A stretch of 64,000 nt of DNA from Bathymodiolus brooksi (taxonomy: Eukaryota; Mollusca; Bivalvia; Mytilida; Modiolidae), in NCBI GenBank assembly GCA_963680875.1, contig OY804579.1, positions 12,043,506 through 12,107,505 on the forward strand, given 5' to 3'. The notes under the pieces are model-generated. The model was not told the origin of the DNA, did no database searches, and worked only from the letters and a program-made list of their open reading frames with translations. This document shows, piece by piece, positions 61,382 through 64,000 of this stretch. The translations under genes were made by a program, and so were the position numbers. Numbering within the stretch: the first letter of the stretch is position 1; the number at the start of each line of letters is the position of its first letter.

Positions 61382-62468
61382 CTAATAAAACAGTTATAAA
61401 CATTGTAGAAGTGAAGCAATAACAGTAGATATAATCAGTAGTTTGTCATTGAATTTCAGTTTGATTGACTTGCTGTATAAATAGTTTATTTAGTTAATTT
61501 ATTTCTGTTTGGGAAATACATGTAAAAAGTAAATGAAAAACATGAAATATATATTTCTTGTAGTTTTTCTCTTTGATAGTGATGGGCATCTGAAGGAATT
61601 TCATAATCGATCACCAGTTTCACATGAATAACTAATTATTGGTTATAATCAGAAAAAGGATGTTTTGTTGTTGAAAACGACTTATTTTATGCAAATTTTA
61701 CATTATATCTCTTATATATAATGCTGTGTATGTTTTTTTCTCTCCATATTTGTACTTTATTTTAAGGTTGTTTGATGAAATTAAACATGTTACACTATTG
61801 CCTGAATGTGTTATTGTATTGTTTTTATATTATTGTGGCCTGAATTATGTTTCATCACCAGATTGATCAGTGGTGCACTGGTTCAGTACCTTAAATAACT
61901 AACACTGAATAGTGATTAATGGCAACTGACTGCCTTTATCACGTCAGATAATAAATCCATAGACAGTGAACAAACTTTAATAAATTCTGGGGAAAATTCA
62001 ACAAATGACAACAACACCAAACAGAAATAAATTTGATTGAACAGTCCATAGAAAACGGAGCATTGTTGTCCACACTGAATTTCATCTCTTATAGTGTACA
62101 GCAGACTTGCCTACCCTTTTTTGCAAAAAATCGTAAGATGCTTGAAAAAAAATAGTAAGGCTCTTTTTTTTTGTCACAAAATGCAATTTTAAGCACAGAA
62201 ACTACACATATTGTGAATGGCACATGATATAACCACATAATGTTAACATTTTAAATCGATTTTGGGTTTATTATCAAAATTTTGACGTCGCTTTTTTTAA
62301 AAACCGGAAATGTCGATACGATCTATAATATACGGAACTGCAATGAAATGACGGACCGGAACCTTTCCGGAAATACCGCAAATTTGCAACAATCGTAAGG
62401 GCATAAGATAGCCCAGAAAGTCTGTACAGTAATCAGCATTGTTACCAGTAGTATTCCATGTGTTTATT
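61382..62468. other. Intron upstream of exon A, no SAP exon found
   Basis: AT-rich. Read on the minus strand for the SAP-domain motif (L..L.VxxLKxEL...GL...G.K..L..RL); none seen. GTGATGGGCATCTG near 61,581 is hAT-end-like but lacks a partner. Confidence 0.45.
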
Positions 62469-62917
62469 CAGGGATCGCGCTGGGCTTCGCCAATGTCGCC
62501 ATTTTTAATTTCATTTGGCGACAAAATACGGCCCTTGGCGATTTTTTTGGCCACAACATTTTATTTATCAAAAATTACTTCGTACTGCTGTCAATCAACG
62601 GCGCAGGTAAGAAACATTGTCTGATAGAGTGTGCCAGTCGATGACAGATAATAAAGACAGGTAATAAATCAATTACTTGTGATTGCTAATCCGAATATCA
62701 GGTAAAGAGTGATTATGTAATAATTGGTCATTTGCAGGTTAGATGATTAATAAATGGATATAATTAAGGCCAATTAAGAATGAACTGATGAGTTCACTAA
62801 ATTTCTCATCAATTGAATATCTTTATGTCCCAAGCGTAGTGCACAAGCTCATCAAGCTAAAATCTAATTTCTCAAATGTAATCAAAAGAAAGTTGGTATT
62901 TCTGAAGTACCGACTAT

Positions 62918-62943
62918 TCCCTATATATATATATATATATATA
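62918..62943. repeat. (TA)n microsatellite
   Basis: A run of alternating T and A, about ten dinucleotides, just upstream of the zinc-finger-like exon. Confidence 0.95.
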
Positions 62944-63002
62944 CCCAATCAACAAAAACTGATCATTTTCATCCAAAACTATAATAGTGCTACGTCGTAA
63001 TA

Positions 63003-63359
63003 ATGGGTAAACGTAAACTAGACTTTTCGTCTCCATCACAGTCTAAGTTAACCAAGTTGTCAGCATTGGCTTTAGTTCCGCTAATTCAAGTAACGTTGTG
63101 AGTGAAACTTCTTCAAGTCCAAAACCTTCGTCAAGTAATAAGGTGCATCTATTAATGTAACTCCAGATGCAAAGACTCCAAGTACATGTATTAGGAAATT
63201 CCAAGATAGTTGGAAGTTTGGCCGTCCGTGGCTCAGATATGACTAAGTTAAAACTTATGTTTTGTGACATTTGTGTAAATTCTCAAATTGTAAATTCCTT
63301 CACTACTGGTTGTGATATAATGAAGAAAGAATGTGTAACCAAGCATGAATACAGAAAGG
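63003..63359 (+). pseudogene. hAT/ZNF862-like N-terminal exon with frameshifts
   Basis: ATG at 63,003 opens MGKRKLDFSSPSQSKLTKLS. Continuing the same protein style needs three frame changes: SIGFSSANSSNVVSETSSSP KPSSSNK, then ASINVTPDAKTPSTC IRKFQDSWKFGRPWLRYD, then TKLKLMFCDICVNSQIVNSF TTGCDIMKKECVTKHEYRK before a GTAAGT donor. KFQDSWKFGRPWL...M.C..C...........GC..MKKE.V.KHE is, from memory, the TTF-type zinc-finger start of ZNF862-like/hAT-derived proteins. The three indels suggest decay, or indel errors in the assembly. Confidence 0.6.
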
Positions 63360-64000
63360 GTAAGTTACTTCATATAATTTGCAACGTAGTTTCGATTCTG
63401 GGTTTCCATTCACTGTTTCAAAATTATAATCTCGCTCAACACTCGCGTTAAATTTTAATATTCGTGCTTACGATTGCAGATGATCTATTTTTGTTCCGTT
63501 GTTTCCTTTTCCCCAATCATATTTTTCTTGTACATCGGGCGCTTTAATTTGACGTAGAAAGAAATCCAAATTGACATCAAATTATAATAAAACACTTGAA
63601 AACAATAATTATCGTTTTAGATGAGTATTGCTTTTATTATGAACACGAACGTTAGATGCAAATTATGCAAATCCGCTGGTCAGTTCTCGGAAATTGGGTC
63701 ACAGTAGTTTCCAGGAAATGTACATATTTTTAACTTTCTTTGACCGCAAATAACCCGATCGTTTAAGAAGATTGACGAATATATTACATTGTATGTTGAT
63801 CTAATTTTTATTTGATTTTTGACAGTTATAATTTTTCGGGTATCATGTATACAAATGTACCTATTCGTGATCTCAACTTTACAAATATTACAGATACCGG
63901 TGTCATATGGTATTTTGAACCCCATGGTAAATTGAACCCGGGGTCTATTTACCTATGATATTTTGACCCAGGGTTCAATTTTCCATATGGTATTTTGACC
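63360..64000. other. Sequence after the zinc-finger-like exon; short repeats at the edge
   Basis: No second exon recognised. From 63,901 to the end, ATATGGTATTTTGAxCC occurs at 63,905 and 63,983 with a variant TATGATATTTTGACCC between, and GGTAAATTGAACCC lies opposite GGGTTCAATTTTCC. Probably the edge of another repeat. Confidence 0.5.

Larger units (their letters stand above)
62469..64000 (+). mobile_element. Probable left end of a hAT-type transposon (runs off window)
   Basis: CAGGGATCGCGCTGGGCTTC GCCAATGTCGCC at 62,469 has the hAT-like CAGGG start and the same TCGCC/GGCGA motifs as the 15,301 element. About 530 bp downstream begins a coding-like exon of a hAT-related zinc-finger protein. 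The right end is not in the window. Confidence 0.5.

Noticed and set aside
61578..61890. hAT MITE bounded by TAGTGATGGGCATC and CAGTGGTGCACTGG
   Set aside because: The ends pair poorly and no target duplication was found; only a resemblance to the 32,368 element.

Overview
The window is animal nuclear DNA: AT-rich, short exons with GT/AG introns, tRNA-derived SINEs, MITEs and ~155-166 bp tandem monomers inside elements with hairpin ends. That repeat style (pearl/HINE-type elements with ~160 bp cores, degraded TGACCTTGACCTTTGACC arrays) points to a mollusc, most likely a bivalve; this is inference from repeat style, not from a database search.

The only host gene I can support lies on the minus strand and fills most of the window (61,381 down to 10,304). 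It is a scaffold-attachment-factor-B-type (SAFB/SLTM family) RNA-binding protein. I could join 17 internal coding exons whose splice phases all agree, giving about 1,007 codons: the end of the SAP region, long acidic/Lys-Glu-rich exons, one RRM split over two exons, Lys/Ser and Asp/Arg/Ser-rich linkers, an Arg/Glu-rich coiled-coil region including an 18-nt micro-exon, and an Arg/Asp-rich tail. The first exon(s) (SAP domain) and the last exon(s) were not found and probably lie outside the window.

Everything else is intronic or flanking repeat DNA. (1) 1-7,316: a dimeric tandem array (~332 bp unit made of two related ~166 bp halves, with 664 bp and kilobase-scale higher-order periods) ending in a perfect hairpin followed by CTAA. 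(2) 8,835-32,100: gene exons separated by SINEs, hAT-type MITEs, two near-perfect palindromic elements (20.1 and 20.9 kb) and two more tandem-repeat element families. (3) 33,144-40,144: a nested stack. A ~7 kb inverted-repeat-bounded region holds a TTAA-flanked DNA transposon remnant with two transposase-like exons, and that remnant's intron holds a full Helitron-like tandem-repeat element. (4) 43,345-49,020: one acidic exon, a MULE-like MITE with a 44-bp perfect inverted repeat, and a PIF/Harbinger-like derivative. (5) 49,099-58,287: three more Helitron-like elements sharing the same ends but carrying different monomer families, one split by a 2.2 kb insertion. (6) 59.0-61.4 kb: two small 5' exons of the gene and another repeat element. 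(7) 62,469-64,000: the apparent left end of a hAT-type transposon with a frameshifted zinc-finger-like exon.

The most interesting feature is the modular family of elements with common hairpin ends and interchangeable tandem cores, all in the same orientation and antisense to the host gene. Most open frames inside the arrays are by-products of the repeat sequence and are not annotated as genes.
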